Source of the DNA: Porphyromonas endodontalis ATCC 35406
GTDB taxonomy: Bacteria > Bacteroidota > Bacteroidia > Bacteroidales > Porphyromonadaceae
Length of the DNA: 64,000 nt
Direction: 5' to 3'
Assembly (NCBI RefSeq): GCF_000174815.1
Contig: NZ_ACNN01000026.1
Location: 62,001-126,000 of the forward strand
The notes beneath the pieces are model-generated. The model did not search any database. It was not told the origin of the DNA and was given only the letters and a program-made list of their open reading frames with translations. The translations under genes and the position numbers were made by a program. Numbering within the stretch: position 1 is the first letter of the stretch; every line of letters starts with the position of its first letter. Below are positions 26,702 to 36,456 of the stretch, piece after piece.

Positions 26702-29700
26702 TTAGCGGGCACAAATAGCCTTAAAAGCGCAATAACGGCAGGCTTCTTCATCTTCTGTTTGAGCAAAGGGTACATCCGGAGAGAAGAGACGGAGAAGAAC
26801 TTCGTGCAGCTCGTGGCAATAAGAATCGCGTATCTCCGAGGTTGCATAGTCCTCTATCTCTGTTTGATTGAACCTTATCAGGGGGTTGTAACTCTCCTTA
26901 TTGCTACACATCCCCTTTAGTTGATACAGAGAGGGTTGCACCCGATTGTGCCTAGGTTGCAGCCAATTTAGCCCCTCTTGCTGAGCCCTTCCGTTTTCCA
27001 CCAAGCGGAGAACGGCCTCCGAATAAAGAAAGATTTGGGCAATAGCTTTGCGGTGCTGAGATTTCTCTTGGGCGAAGTAGAGTTGATTCCAATCCTTGAA
27101 AGTTTGGGAGTCCGATCCTGTTTTATAGTCCACAATGCGCAAGAGACCATCTACCTCATCCAATCTGTCTATGAAGCCCTTGAAGCGTACATCAATCCCC
27201 AGTTCTGGGAGAGGCTCTATCATATCAATTCGCTGCTCGGAGGCCACATAGGCGAGTTGATGCCCCCTTCGGATGTACTGCGCATCAAACTTCAAGACAG
27301 CGTAAACCTCCTCCATTATCATCCTAATGTACATTTGATGCATCCCCTCAATTTCTTTGGGAGTACTATTTTGATGCAGTACATTTTGGGCATAGTAGGA
27401 GTTTACTATTGTACTGATTCTCGGCAGAGAGGTATGCGGATCGATCAACCACTCATAGTCTTGAGAAGAAAGCAACTTTCCCTCATAGGGCTCATACAGG
27501 TGCTGCATTACATCGTGTATAACAGTACCAAAGTCCCCTGGGGAGAGTAGATCTGTGCGTTCTTCTATCTCAGGAATCTGTCGTATGTATTTGTAGTAAA
27601 ATTGCAGAGGACATAGGGCATAAGTGGAGAGACTACTAGCCGAGAGTGCTTTCTTTATGTCGTCTCTGTTGCTCGTAGTGTATTCCCTAAGAACTGTCAT
27701 TGCCGCCTCATCCTTAGGGATGACAATCTTGGGCGTTTGAGTCGCCAGCATAGATACCTTTACGGTATGCTCTTGGGGTGTGAGATGGAAAAGGTAGCGT
27801 AGTTGTGCCAAGAAACGAGAGGGTTCTTTTTCACTTCTACTATCCACAATAAAGAAAACCCTACGGGCACGGCTTATAAGGCGATAGAAGTAATAAGCCT
27901 CCGTGTAATCATCGGATTGATAGGTAGGCATATTATATCCTAGGCGCACGTTGTATGGGATATATCCTCTGTTTATGGGACGTTTGTGAGGGAGTGCTCC
28001 CTCGTTGCTCTCTGGGATAATGAGATAATCGAAGTTAATGAGTCGGCTCTCTAAGAAGCCCATAATTTGCAGCCCCTCCAGCGGTTCTCCTTCGAAGGGG
28101 AGCGTTTCCTCCTCTACCAACTTAAAGAGAAGACGATACAGAATGGTGCGCTCTGCGGTATCTCCCATCAGAGGGAGTAGGTTGCCCACTTGTATGACGA
28201 GGTCTCTCAGTTTTTTGACAAACTCGATCTCAAGCACACGGATGTAGTGAACGTGACCGGCCTCTGCCTTTGAGTCTGCCTCCTCTGCATCATTATCTTC
28301 TTCTTGGAGCAGGGAGGCAAGCCGGTTGAGTAGGGTGATGAGCCTTTGAATTAGGACTGACTTATCCGATATGGGCTCAATAAGAAGGCGAAGAGGCTCC
28401 GGGAGATCTTGAGGGTAAAGAGCACATATCTTTTGATAGTCGATGTAGTAATAGTTGTATCGAAGAGCTTCGTTGAGCGGGGATAGTTCCTCACTACTTA
28501 CCAAGAGGTTGCTCAGCGGATGCTTGATGAGGTGCTCAAGAGCGTCAAGTGGGAGAAGTTCCCCTTTTTCACTCCATCGGGTAAACTGCTGTAGCTCAAT
28601 GTATCTATGGAGCCATACTGCCACAGAGGAGAGATGCAGGGGATATCCCATGGTTATATTGATGGGATGGGAAATCCCTTGTAGAGCATCGAGTAATGGA
28701 AGTAGCGTATTAACCTCGGGGAGTGCAATGGCACACTGCAAATCTTCTACAGCACGTGGAGCATCGCCTATGAGCTCTTGGAGTAGAGTAGGCACTAACT
28801 TACTCCGCCCTATATCCGAAGGGATCTGTACAATATCTATCTTGGGCACCCCTTTCTCTTGGGTACTTAGCCACTCGCCTCCTAGCTCTTGCTTACTCTC
28901 TTGCATCGTTTTGCCGATCAGAAAGCCCCAGTCGGAGGGGGTGGTATGATTCGCAAGCTTCACCTCTTCCCAATAAAATGAGGTGGAGTAGTGGTTATTG
29001 GTGCGTTTCAGGCGTTTTAGTATCTCGCGTTCGGCTGTTGATAGGTGATACAATCCGGCAACAATAATATGCCTAACAGATGGGGAGAGAAGCTTTTGTA
29101 GATTCCTGTCAAAAGTCTCTTCGTCTAGTTCTGCAGCACGGCGGGCAAGCATTCCACTATACCCTAATCCTAAACTCTCGAGGGTGGCTCGAAAACGATG
29201 ATAGAGAAGTTGCATCTCGGTGGTCATCGCCGAGAATAGCTCCTCAAGGCGTTCTTTCTTATCGCTATTAACCTTGCTTAGGTACCCAAAAAAGATTTCG
29301 ATTGCTTCTTTTTGTTCCGGGCTTATATAATCGAGAGAGGTAAGGTCATCTAGAGCCTTTAGGTTGTGGAAAATCTCGTCCGGCTCTACGAGATAGTTGT
29401 CTATATCATTGAAGTCCGACAAAAGCTTCTCAGCATGATCAAAGGGGAGGTGAGGGTTGCTTTTCTCATCAAGGGGAAATCCGAGTTCTTCTCTTAGGGT
29501 TACAATCTCGCGATAGAGAAGGCAAACTTGCTGGGTACGTTGTGCTGATTTGAGTCCGGATAGTTTCTCAGTAAGGCTCTCTACTGTAATAATCTGTGGA
29601 GAAAAGGAGGGCTGGGTCAGGCGTTTGCTTAACTCATAGCGGAAGAATGTACCGGCACGTTGCGAAGGAAAGACAAAACAACATTGATGAAGCTCAGCCC

Positions 29701-29764
29701 CATATTGATTGATACAGCGAGAGGCAAGGAGAGAAAGAAAAGAGTCTTCTTGAGATTGCATCAT
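26702..29764 (-). CDS. AddB-like PD-(D/E)XK nuclease with Fe-S cluster motif
   Basis: A 1020-residue protein resembling the AddB subunit of AddAB-type recombination nucleases, which process DNA double-strand breaks. The N-terminal half is helicase-like but inactivated (CFVFPSQRAGTFFRYEL replaces a Walker A). The C-terminal nuclease has GTVIHDVMQHLYE, then LRIVDYKTGSD with the catalytic Asp and Lys, and QIFLYSEAV. The four-Cys Fe-S staple is present: one Cys in YALCPLQFYYKYIR and the C-terminal CRYCAFKAIC. The partner helicase AddA (UvrD-like) is not in this window. The CPBP protease gene precedes it by only 9 bp. Confidence 0.85.
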   Translation of the reverse strand: MMQSQEDSFLSLLASRCINQYGAELHQCCFVFPSQRAGTFFRYELSKRLTQPSFSPQIITVESLTEKLSGLKSAQRTQQVCLLYREIVTLREELGFPLDEKSNPHLPFDHAEKLLSDFNDIDNYLVEPDEIFHNLKALDDLTSLDYISPEQKEAIEIFFGYLSKVNSDKKERLEELFSAMTTEMQLLYHRFRATLESLGLGYSGMLARRAAELDEETFDRNLQKLLSPSVRHIIVAGLYHLSTAEREILKRLKRTNNHYSTSFYWEEVKLANHTTPSDWGFLIGKTMQESKQELGGEWLSTQEKGVPKIDIVQIPSDIGRSKLVPTLLQELIGDAPRAVEDLQCAIALPEVNTLLPLLDALQGISHPINITMGYPLHLSSVAVWLHRYIELQQFTRWSEKGELLPLDALEHLIKHPLSNLLVSSEELSPLNEALRYNYYYIDYQKICALYPQDLPEPLRLLIEPISDKSVLIQRLITLLNRLASLLQEEDNDAEEADSKAEAGHVHYIRVLEIEFVKKLRDLVIQVGNLLPLMGDTAERTILYRLLFKLVEEETLPFEGEPLEGLQIMGFLESRLINFDYLIIPESNEGALPHKRPINRGYIPYNVRLGYNMPTYQSDDYTEAYYFYRLISRARRVFFIVDSRSEKEPSRFLAQLRYLFHLTPQEHTVKVSMLATQTPKIVIPKDEAAMTVLREYTTSNRDDIKKALSASSLSTYALCPLQFYYKYIRQIPEIEERTDLLSPGDFGTVIHDVMQHLYEPYEGKLLSSQDYEWLIDPHTSLPRISTIVNSYYAQNVLHQNSTPKEIEGMHQMYIRMIMEEVYAVLKFDAQYIRRGHQLAYVASEQRIDMIEPLPELGIDVRFKGFIDRLDEVDGLLRIVDYKTGSDSQTFKDWNQLYFAQEKSQHRKAIAQIFLYSEAVLRLVENGRAQQEGLNWLQPRHNRVQPSLYQLKGMCSNKESYNPLIRFNQTEIEDYATSEIRDSYCHELHEVLLRLFSPDVPFAQTEDEEACRYCAFKAICAR

Positions 29765-29773
29765 GATAAGCGA

Positions 29774-30529
29774 TTAAAAGAGAGCCAAGCTATTGTTGAG
29801 TATATGGATAAGTACCCCCCAAACAATGGAGCCGGAATAGTGACGAAGACATCCAAACCAAAGGGCTAGTACCATAATGGGAAGAAAATTAAGGACTGAC
29901 TGATGTAATAAGCTAAAGATGATAGCTGTCAAGAGGATGCCGACAATGGGGCTATGAGTTAGGCGAATAAGCAGAGGTTGTAAAGCCCCTCTCAGCAAAA
30001 TCTCTTCGCAAACGCCCGTTAGCATACCGATGATAAGGATCTGTTTCAAGCGACTTCCTACAGAGCCATCACCCTGCAGCATCTCTAGCATGGATCTACT
30101 TTTTTCTTCGTATTGGGTTATCCATGCCCCTACCTCTTTGGGTAGTGCTTCGATAGCTTCTCCCGCGGCATATTGCAACAGCGCTGATATTCCCCAAACA
30201 AGGAGTGTTATTCCCAGTATAATTCCTCCTTCGTACCATCTGCTTTTGCCTTGTATAATAGGTTGTGGAGCTGTTAATCCCAAAGCTTTGGGAGCCTTTT
30301 TGCGGAATACGCAATAGGCATAGAGCGATGCTGACCCCAAAAAAACAACGATATTTTGCGTAATGGCAATCCCGAATATCGAGTGAGATAATAGGGGAGA
30401 AAGCAGGGTGTAAATTGCACCAAACAATCCAAACCCCAAAAGGAGGCTCAAGATAAAGGTGAGGACTTCTTTTGCCGGAGAAATACCGAGATGAGGGGAA
30501 ATGGCTTGTGCAGGAGGGGGCAAAATCAT
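29774..30529 (-). CDS. CPBP family intramembrane glutamic endopeptidase
   Basis: A 251-residue multi-pass membrane protease of the CAAX-processing/bacteriocin-processing family. Active-site motifs are in order: EEILLRGALQPLL (the Glu-Glu and Arg), IIFSLLHQSVLNFLP (His), and WGVLIHILNNSLALF (His and Asn) at the very C-terminus. The ATG at 30529 was chosen; an in-frame TTG at 30556 is less likely. Substrates are unknown. It lies 9 bp upstream of the AddB-like gene, so the two are probably co-transcribed without an obvious functional link. Confidence 0.88.
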   Translation of the reverse strand: MILPPPAQAISPHLGISPAKEVLTFILSLLLGFGLFGAIYTLLSPLLSHSIFGIAITQNIVVFLGSASLYAYCVFRKKAPKALGLTAPQPIIQGKSRWYEGGIILGITLLVWGISALLQYAAGEAIEALPKEVGAWITQYEEKSRSMLEMLQGDGSVGSRLKQILIIGMLTGVCEEILLRGALQPLLIRLTHSPIVGILLTAIIFSLLHQSVLNFLPIMVLALWFGCLRHYSGSIVWGVLIHILNNSLALF

Positions 30530-30713
30530 AGAGGGGACTATTGGGAGAGGAGTCAATTATTTCCTACTCAAATGGTCTTCTGAATAGTTATTACAAAGAT
30601 ACAAAATAGACTAGGTCTTGTATCTCTTTCTCCTGTAATAAGGAAAAGGGAACATGTATGATTAAAGGACTTATTTCATGTACAGAGAAAAGGTTAGAGT
30701 AGTACTCTTCTAG

Positions 30714-30748
30714 TATTTAGCTAAAATAGAAATCTTTCTCAGGTAGAA
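30714..30748 (+). repeat. Dispersed intergenic repeat, copy C
   Basis: The plus strand reads TATTTAGCTAAAATAGAAAT, then CTTTCTCAGGTAGAA. It shares the string CTCAGGTAGAA with the minus-strand copy at 46111-46144 and aligns by eye with copies A and D. A looser second copy follows at 30826-30851. Confidence 0.55.
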
Positions 30749-30959
30749 TTGGGGCTCTTTTTAGCTGAAAGTGTCCCCTCCTTTTGGGTGAAATCGGTTT
30801 CATTTTTAGGCAAGAGGGGGGAGGATTTTGGCAGAAATGGAATCTTTATGGATACTAGTATTTCTAGGTAAAGAGAAGGAAGAGTGCCGACATCCTCTGA
30901 CGTCTTCTCCAAAAGGGAGCCTCGAAGTACCTCTCAAAGGCAAATGAATAGAAAAGAAT

Positions 30960-30993
30960 AGGGTTGAATGCACCCCATGGTGCACTCAACCCT
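30960..30993 (-). terminator. Terminator at the end of the lysine-fermentation operon
   Basis: Inverted repeat AGGGTTGA (30960-30967) with TCAACCCT (30986-30993), extended inward by TGCACC/GGTGCA with a single mismatch and a 4-nt loop. On the minus strand it is followed by the T-rich TATTCTTTTC. It lies just after the hbd stop. Confidence 0.85.
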
Positions 30994-31035
30994 ACTATAT
31001 TGTTTAGCTTAGAACGATCTTAAACGGTGGCGATC

Positions 31036-31881
31036 TTATTTAGAATAATCGTAGATGCCATATCCCGTTTTACGTCCGAGCTGACCGGCGCGTACCTTCT
31101 TGCGCAAGAGAGGATGGGGGCGATACTTATCGTCGCCATACTCATTATGAAGCACTTCCATAATGGCAAGGCAAACATCAAGCCCGATAAAGTCTCCCAA
31201 TTCGAGAGGACCCATGGGGTGATTGGCACCAAGCTTCATAGCGGCATCAATCTCTTCTGCAGTAGCTACGCCATCAGCAAGTTCCCCGATAGCTTCGTTA
31301 ATCATGGGGATAAGAATCCTATTTACAACGAAACCGGGAGCTTCGCTCACACGCACTGCGGTCTTTTCGAGTTGTGCGCAAAGGTCAAGAACCACAGCGA
31401 GCACCTCGGGACATGTACATTGTCCGCTGATCACTTCTACCAACTTCATCTGAGGTACAGGATTGAAGAAGTGCATACCAATCACCTTTGCAGGACGATT
31501 CGTTACCGAGGCTAGTTCTGTAATACTCAGAGAAGACGTGTTGGTAGCAAAGATAGCTTCTGGTTTGATGATACCATCAAGATTGCGAAGCGTTGCCTTT
31601 TTTACCTCCATATCCTCGGAGAGAGCTTCGATAATGAGATCGGCGTCGGCTATATCTGCAAAGTCTTGTGTAGCCTTAATATGGGCATAGTACTGAGCAG
31701 ATTGTTCTTCTGTAATCTTACCCTTTTCTACGAGACGTGCAAAGTTCTTTTTTAGCTTGAGCATTGCCTTATCAAGAGACTCCTTGCTGCGTCCTTTCAT
31801 TACGATATCCATATTGTGCTGAGCTGCGCATTGTACAATGCCTGCACCCATGGTACCGTTACCGATAACTGCTATTTTCAT
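31036..31881 (-). CDS. hbd: 3-Hydroxybutyryl-CoA dehydrogenase
   Basis: Reduces acetoacetyl-CoA to 3-hydroxybutyryl-CoA. The ATG at 31881 gives 281 residues starting [15 protein letters not shown], where the NAD-binding Rossmann motif begins; an ATG at 31935 would add 18 unlikely residues. Catalytic His lies in [17 protein letters not shown], and the C-terminal domain has [15 protein letters not shown] and [19 protein letters not shown]. It is the last gene of the 15-gene run, 63 bp after crt, and is followed by a terminator. It handles acetoacetyl-CoA formed by the CtfAB transferase. Confidence 0.97.
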   Translation of the reverse strand: MKIAVIGNGTMGAGIVQCAAQHNMDIVMKGRSKESLDKAMLKLKKNFARLVEKGKITEEQSAQYYAHIKATQDFADIADADLIIEALSEDMEVKKATLRNLDGIIKPEAIFATNTSSLSITELASVTNRPAKVIGMHFFNPVPQMKLVEVISGQCTCPEVLAVVLDLCAQLEKTAVRVSEAPGFVVNRILIPMINEAIGELADGVATAEEIDAAMKLGANHPMGPLELGDFIGLDVCLAIMEVLHNEYGDDKYRPHPLLRKKVRAGQLGRKTGYGIYDYSK

Positions 31882-31944
31882 CTTATCTGTAGTATTAATT
31901 TTGAATACAACCTCCCAAGAGGGGAGAATGTTCATCCTTTTGAT

Positions 31945-32721
31945 TTAGAATTGAGGTTTACGCTTCTCCAAGAATGCGGACATCCCCTCTTGTTGATTGG
32001 GATGTGCAAAGGCAAGACCAAAGAGCGTATTCTCTGCTGCAATGCCTGTGTCAATGTCGCTTTGTAAGCCTCTATTGATAGCCTCTTTGGATAGGCGCAC
32101 CGCATTGGGCGATTGGGATGCAATCTCTTGGGCGAGCTCAAGAGCCGTATTTATAAGCTCCTCTGGCTCCACAACCTGGTTGACCAAGCCTATGGCAAGA
32201 GCTTCGTCTGCTCTGATAACACGACCCGTATAGATCAATTCTTTTGCTTTCCCTACACCAATTGTACGAGGCAATCGCTGAGTGCCACTAAAGCCGGGCA
32301 TAATACCCAAGCCAACCTCAGGCTGTCCAAACTTTGCCTTAGACGAAGCAATACGGATATCTGCACTAAGAGCCATTTCACATCCACCTCCCAAACAAAA
32401 TCCGTTGACGGCTGCAATAACCGGCATAGGCATTAATTCGATCGTGCGAAATACTCGACTACCCAACGCTCCAAAGTCTTTAGCTTCGGAAGGAGATAGC
32501 GAACGCATCTCGGCAATGTCGGCTCCGGCAACAAAAGCGCGCCCCTCTCCGGTGAGGAGAAGGACGCGGATTTCCGTATTACTAGCGACTTCGTGCAAAG
32601 CCTGTTCTAGCTCCTCCAATACTTTACGAGAGAGCGCATTGAGGCTTTCTGGTCGGTCGATTGTAAGCGTTGCTATAGCACCTTTACAATCGAGACGAAT
32701 TGTAGTGTACGAAGTACTCAT
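31945..32721 (-). CDS. crt: Enoyl-CoA hydratase / crotonase (3-hydroxybutyryl-CoA dehydratase)
   Basis: Dehydrates 3-hydroxybutyryl-CoA to crotonyl-CoA. The 258-residue crotonase-fold protein shows the oxyanion hole and catalytic Glu segments: GEGRAFVAGADIAEM, VNGFCLGGGCEMALSADIR, and FGQPEVGLGIMPGFSGTQRL. Family members differ in substrate, but the neighbours hbd, bcd and etfAB make the butyrate role clear. It sits 21 bp after etfA. Confidence 0.95.
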   Translation of the reverse strand: MSTSYTTIRLDCKGAIATLTIDRPESLNALSRKVLEELEQALHEVASNTEIRVLLLTGEGRAFVAGADIAEMRSLSPSEAKDFGALGSRVFRTIELMPMPVIAAVNGFCLGGGCEMALSADIRIASSKAKFGQPEVGLGIMPGFSGTQRLPRTIGVGKAKELIYTGRVIRADEALAIGLVNQVVEPEELINTALELAQEIASQSPNAVRLSKEAINRGLQSDIDTGIAAENTLFGLAFAHPNQQEGMSAFLEKRKPQF

Positions 32722-32742
32722 AGCGAATCTTTTTAAGTGGGG

Positions 32743-33765
32743 TTAGCGCCCCGACTTAGCAAGTTCTACTTTTAGCTTTTCGTTCAGAATGGGTACAATC
32801 TTGTGGAGATCGCCTACGAGACCAAGGTCTGCAACTTGGAAGATAGGAGCAAACTTATCCTTATTGATGGCGATAATGTATTCAGACTCTTCCATACCGG
32901 CAAGGTGCTGAATAGCTCCGGAAATACCCAATGCGAGATAGAGATTAGGACGAACAGTCTTACCCGTCTGACCTACCTGACGATCGTGTGACATAATGCC
33001 TGCGTCAACCATTGCACGAGAAGAAGAAACTTCTGCTCCGAGGGTTGCTGCAAGAGCGGTGAGCTTTTCGAAGCCATCATTGGTACCAACACCACGACCT
33101 CCTGATACGAGAACGTGTGCTTCTGTAATGTCAATGAGGTTCTTTTCTTCACGCTCCTTACGTACCAAGCGAACGCGGCACTTCGATTCGTCAAAAGGTA
33201 CTACAACCTTTTCTACTTCGCCCTTACGAGAGGGGTCGCTTTCCTTTCTACGCATCACGCCGGGACGCACTGTAGACATCTGAGGACGATGCTCCTTACA
33301 GATAATCGTAGCCATGAGGTTACCACCAAAGGCGGGACGAGTCATGAGAAGATTGCGATCTTCATTGATCTCAAGGGAGGTACAGTCTGCTGTAAGACCG
33401 GTGTGCATACGTGCAGAGAGGCGGGGACCAAGGTCACGACCTATAGTTGTAGCTCCTAAGAGGAATATCTCAGGTTTGTATGTATTGAGGATGTGAGTAA
33501 TAGCTTGTGCGTATTGCTCTGTCACATAGTCTTTGAGGAGATCGTGCTCAACAAGGAGTACACGGTCTGCACCGGCAGCAATGAGCTCTTGGCTGAGGTT
33601 TGCTACATTCTGTCCGAGAAGAACAGCTGTAACCTTTTCTCCAATAGAGTCTGCCAATTCACGTGCCTTACCGATTAGCTCGAATGCAACGTTCTGAACT
33701 ACACCTTCACGTTGCTCCGCAAAGACTTGAATTCCTTTATATTGTTCCTTGTCCATAGTATGCAT
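32743..33765 (-). CDS. etfA: Electron transfer flavoprotein, alpha subunit
   Basis: Carries electrons to or from butyryl-CoA dehydrogenase through FAD. The C-terminal FAD domain has the ETF-alpha signature YLALGISGAIQHLAGMEES and VADLGLVGDLHKIVPIL, with SGGRGVGTNDGFEKL before it. The 340-residue ORF begins with an ATG at 33765 that overlaps the etfB stop (TAATG); the ATG at 33756 would remove three residues. In anaerobes such EtfAB-Bcd complexes may bifurcate electrons to ferredoxin; that is not settled by sequence. Confidence 0.95.
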   Translation of the reverse strand: MHTMDKEQYKGIQVFAEQREGVVQNVAFELIGKARELADSIGEKVTAVLLGQNVANLSQELIAAGADRVLLVEHDLLKDYVTEQYAQAITHILNTYKPEIFLLGATTIGRDLGPRLSARMHTGLTADCTSLEINEDRNLLMTRPAFGGNLMATIICKEHRPQMSTVRPGVMRRKESDPSRKGEVEKVVVPFDESKCRVRLVRKEREEKNLIDITEAHVLVSGGRGVGTNDGFEKLTALAATLGAEVSSSRAMVDAGIMSHDRQVGQTGKTVRPNLYLALGISGAIQHLAGMEESEYIIAINKDKFAPIFQVADLGLVGDLHKIVPILNEKLKVELAKSGR

Positions 33766-34553
33766 TAGATAATGAATTTCTCTTTGAGTTTTTCGATAAT
33801 AATATCGGCAGCCTCTTCCGGAGTGATCTCATCGTGGAGAGTCCCCATAGCCTTAGCTCCCTTGGTAAATGACTTCTTAACGCTCGTAGGAGATCCCTTA
33901 AGACCTAAACGTTCGGGATCTACAGGGAAGCTATCAGCATTCAATTCAACAATTTCTTTGTCGAAGGCTTCCATGATACCACGTACGTTCATATAGCGAG
34001 GTTCGTAGGCAGAAGCAAGGAAAGTAAGCATACAAGGAAGCTTTACTTCGAGTACTTCGTGACCTTCTTCTACATTGCGACGAACGGTCAATAGATCCTT
34101 ACCATCGAACTCAACATTCTCAACATAAGTAACCTGTGGGAGGTCGAGTTGCTCAGCGATCTGAGGACCAACTTGTGCCGTATCCCCGTCGATAGCCTGA
34201 CGACCAGCCAAGATAATATCATACTCAAGAGTACGAAGAGCTTGAGAGAGGGTGTAGCTTGTTGCGAGGGTATCAGCACCACCAAAACGACGGTCTGTTA
34301 CAAGGTATCCCTTGTCTACACCCATAGCGAAAGCTTCGCGGATGATTTCCTTTGCTTGAGGAGGTCCCATGGTAATACAGGTTACCTCAGCACCAAACTT
34401 GTCTTTGAAGAGAAGGGCTTGCTCTAGCGCACCCTTATCATCGGGGTTCATAATGCTAGGTACCCCATCACGGATGAGCGTTCCTTTTACGGGATCGAGC
34501 TTAATCTCAGTTGTATCGGGAACTTGTTTGATACAAACAACTATTTTCAACAT
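33765..34553 (-). CDS. etfB: Electron transfer flavoprotein, beta subunit
   Basis: The 262-residue partner of EtfA. It has the family N-terminus MLKIVVCIKQVPDTTEIKLD, the nucleotide-binding DKGALEQALLFKDK, and the ETF-beta signature around LAGRQAIDGDTAQVGPQIAE and VRRNVEEGHEVLEVKLP. It is translationally coupled to etfA (1-bp overlap) and lies 15 bp after bcd. Together they form a Bcd-EtfB-EtfA block for reducing crotonyl-CoA. Confidence 0.95.
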   Translation of the reverse strand: MLKIVVCIKQVPDTTEIKLDPVKGTLIRDGVPSIMNPDDKGALEQALLFKDKFGAEVTCITMGPPQAKEIIREAFAMGVDKGYLVTDRRFGGADTLATSYTLSQALRTLEYDIILAGRQAIDGDTAQVGPQIAEQLDLPQVTYVENVEFDGKDLLTVRRNVEEGHEVLEVKLPCMLTFLASAYEPRYMNVRGIMEAFDKEIVELNADSFPVDPERLGLKGSPTSVKKSFTKGAKAMGTLHDEITPEEAADIIIEKLKEKFII

Positions 34554-34568
34554 CTATAGTCCTCCTTC

Positions 34569-35708
34569 TTATTTTAATAGGTTTGCAGAAATAACCATGC
34601 GTTGAACTTCGCTGGTTCCTTCGTAAATCTCTGTAATCTTGGCATCGCGCATCATACGTTCAACAGGATATTCGCGAGTATAGCCATAACCGCCATGGAA
34701 CTGTACAGCCTTGGTTGTTACCTCCATTGCTGTCTCTGCACAGAAGAGCTTTGCTTCGGCTGCAGCTACAGAGTAGGGGAGTTGGGCATCCTTGAGCCAA
34801 GAGGCACGACGGATGAGAAGCTGAGCACATTCGATGCGAGTTTGTAGATCTGCAAGCTGGAATTGTGTGTTTTGGAATTTGGCAATGCTGCGACCAAACT
34901 GCTTACGCTCCTTCGTGTACTTAACAGTTTCGTCCATAGCACCGCGGGCAATCCCTACAGCTTGAGATGCGATACCAACACGACCACCATCAAGAGTCTT
35001 CATGGCAATCTTGAAGCCACCGCCGATTTTGCCGAGGAGGTTTTCTTTGGGAACAATGCAGTTCTCCATAATAAGCTCACACGTAGCAGATCCACGGATA
35101 CCGAGCTTAAGCTCTTTCTTACCAATGCTAAAGCCGGGCATATCCTTTTCTACAATAAATGCAGAAATACCATGATTACCTTGGCTCTTATCGGTCATTG
35201 CAAAGATGATGTACACGTGTGCGTACTCAGCATTGGTAATAAAGATTTTAGTACCATTGAGTACCCAGTGATCTCCATTATCTACGGCAAAGGTTTGTTG
35301 AGCAGAGGCATCTGTTCCGGCATTGGGCTCTGTGAGACCAAACGCACCAATCCACTCACCAGAGGCAAGCTTGGGTAGATACTTCATTTTTTGCTCTTCA
35401 GTACCATGCTCAAGGATAGGAGCACAACACAAAGAAGTGTGAGCCGATACGACTACCCCAGTGGTAGCACATACGCGGCTTAGTTCCTCTACAGCCATAG
35501 AGTACATTTGATTGGTTGCACCGGCACCGCCATATTGAGTAGGAATGGGGATCCCCATAATACCCAACTTCGCCATCTTCTTAACCGTTTCGATGGGGAA
35601 GCGTTCTTGTTCATCAATCTCTGCAGCTAAGGGTTTTACTTCCTTCTCTGCAAAAGCAGTGATCATCTGCAAGAACAGTTGCTCTTGTGGAGTTTGTGAA
35701 AAATCCAT
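34569..35708 (-). CDS. bcd: Butyryl-CoA dehydrogenase (short-chain acyl-CoA dehydrogenase)
   Basis: FAD enzyme reducing crotonyl-CoA to butyryl-CoA with electrons from EtfAB. The 379-residue protein has standard acyl-CoA dehydrogenase motifs: GAFGLTEPNAGTDAS, HWVLNGTKIFITNAEYA, KLGIRGSATCELIMENC, QAVGIARGAMDETV. The catalytic Glu is in EIYEGTSEVQRMVIS near the C-terminus, the short-chain/butyryl position. It is preceded by ctfB (41 bp) and followed by etfB. Confidence 0.96.
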   Translation of the reverse strand: MDFSQTPQEQLFLQMITAFAEKEVKPLAAEIDEQERFPIETVKKMAKLGIMGIPIPTQYGGAGATNQMYSMAVEELSRVCATTGVVVSAHTSLCCAPILEHGTEEQKMKYLPKLASGEWIGAFGLTEPNAGTDASAQQTFAVDNGDHWVLNGTKIFITNAEYAHVYIIFAMTDKSQGNHGISAFIVEKDMPGFSIGKKELKLGIRGSATCELIMENCIVPKENLLGKIGGGFKIAMKTLDGGRVGIASQAVGIARGAMDETVKYTKERKQFGRSIAKFQNTQFQLADLQTRIECAQLLIRRASWLKDAQLPYSVAAAEAKLFCAETAMEVTTKAVQFHGGYGYTREYPVERMMRDAKITEIYEGTSEVQRMVISANLLK

Positions 35709-35749
35709 AGTGATTTATTTGATTCTTAATAATAGTCTCTCTTCTCTTC

Positions 35750-36412
35750 TCATTGGCGCATTGGGCGCAAATCTTCCGCAAAGATAATAGAAGCTTCTGT
35801 AGCTGCAATAACTTCCTCGCGAGTAAAGTGCTCATTAAGCTCCGTTACTACCAATCCCTCACCTTTGCGTACCTCAATCACACACATTTCTGTGATAATC
35901 AAATCTACTTGTCCCTGTGCCGTAAGAGGGAGACGGCATTTTTTGAGAATCTTTGGGGTCCCTTTGGCGGTATGCTCCATGGCAAGAATTACTTTACGAG
36001 TACCTACGAGGAGGTCCATTGCTCCCCCCATACCCGGTGCTTTTTTGCCAGGAATAATCCAGTTTGCGAGGTCTCCGTTTTCATCCACCTCGAGAGCTCC
36101 CAAAATACTTACATCCACATGCCCACCACGGATGATTCCAAACGAAGTTGCACTATCGAATGTAGCGGCCCCCGGCACCGGTGTAATAAAACCGCCTCCG
36201 GCGTTGGTCCACTCTGCAGACTCTTCTCCCTCTTTGGGAGCAGGTCCCATGCCGATCATTCCATTTTCACTCTGGAGCATTACCTCAACATCGGCTTTAA
36301 GGTAATTGGGAACCATTGTTGGCAGACCTATACCGAGGTTAACCACATCTCCATCTTTTAGTTCGAGAGCTACACGTCGTGCAATAGTCTCTCTTATTTC
36401 ATTCTTGTCCAT
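35750..36412 (-). CDS. ctfB: Butyryl-CoA:acetoacetate CoA-transferase, subunit B
   Basis: Catalytic subunit of a class I CoA-transferase that moves CoA from butyryl-CoA to acetoacetate. The 220-residue chain has the signature with the catalytic Glu (LQSENGMIGMGPAPKEGEE), the opening DGDVVNLGIGLPTMVPNYL, and GGHVDVSILGALEVDENGDLANW. Its subunit A partner is about 9 kb upstream at the other end of the cluster (45127-45777), an unusual split. Closely related names are atoA and scoB; the acetoacetate/butyrate role is inferred from the pathway context. Confidence 0.93.
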   Translation of the reverse strand: MDKNEIRETIARRVALELKDGDVVNLGIGLPTMVPNYLKADVEVMLQSENGMIGMGPAPKEGEESAEWTNAGGGFITPVPGAATFDSATSFGIIRGGHVDVSILGALEVDENGDLANWIIPGKKAPGMGGAMDLLVGTRKVILAMEHTAKGTPKILKKCRLPLTAQGQVDLIITEMCVIEVRKGEGLVVTELNEHFTREEVIAATEASIIFAEDLRPMRQ

Positions 36413-36456
36413 GGCTATATGCTTTTAATTGATTCTTCTTTTTGTCTTGTTGAGAT

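Larger units (their letters stand above)
30530..31035. other. Intergenic region between the CPBP gene and hbd
   Basis: This 506-bp AT-rich gap holds dispersed repeat copy C (30714-30748), a looser related copy at 30826-30851, further similar A/T-rich units between them (each beginning roughly TTTAGCTNAAA or TTTTAGG), and the hbd terminator at 30960-30993. No ORF, tRNA or clear promoter is visible. Confidence 0.6.
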
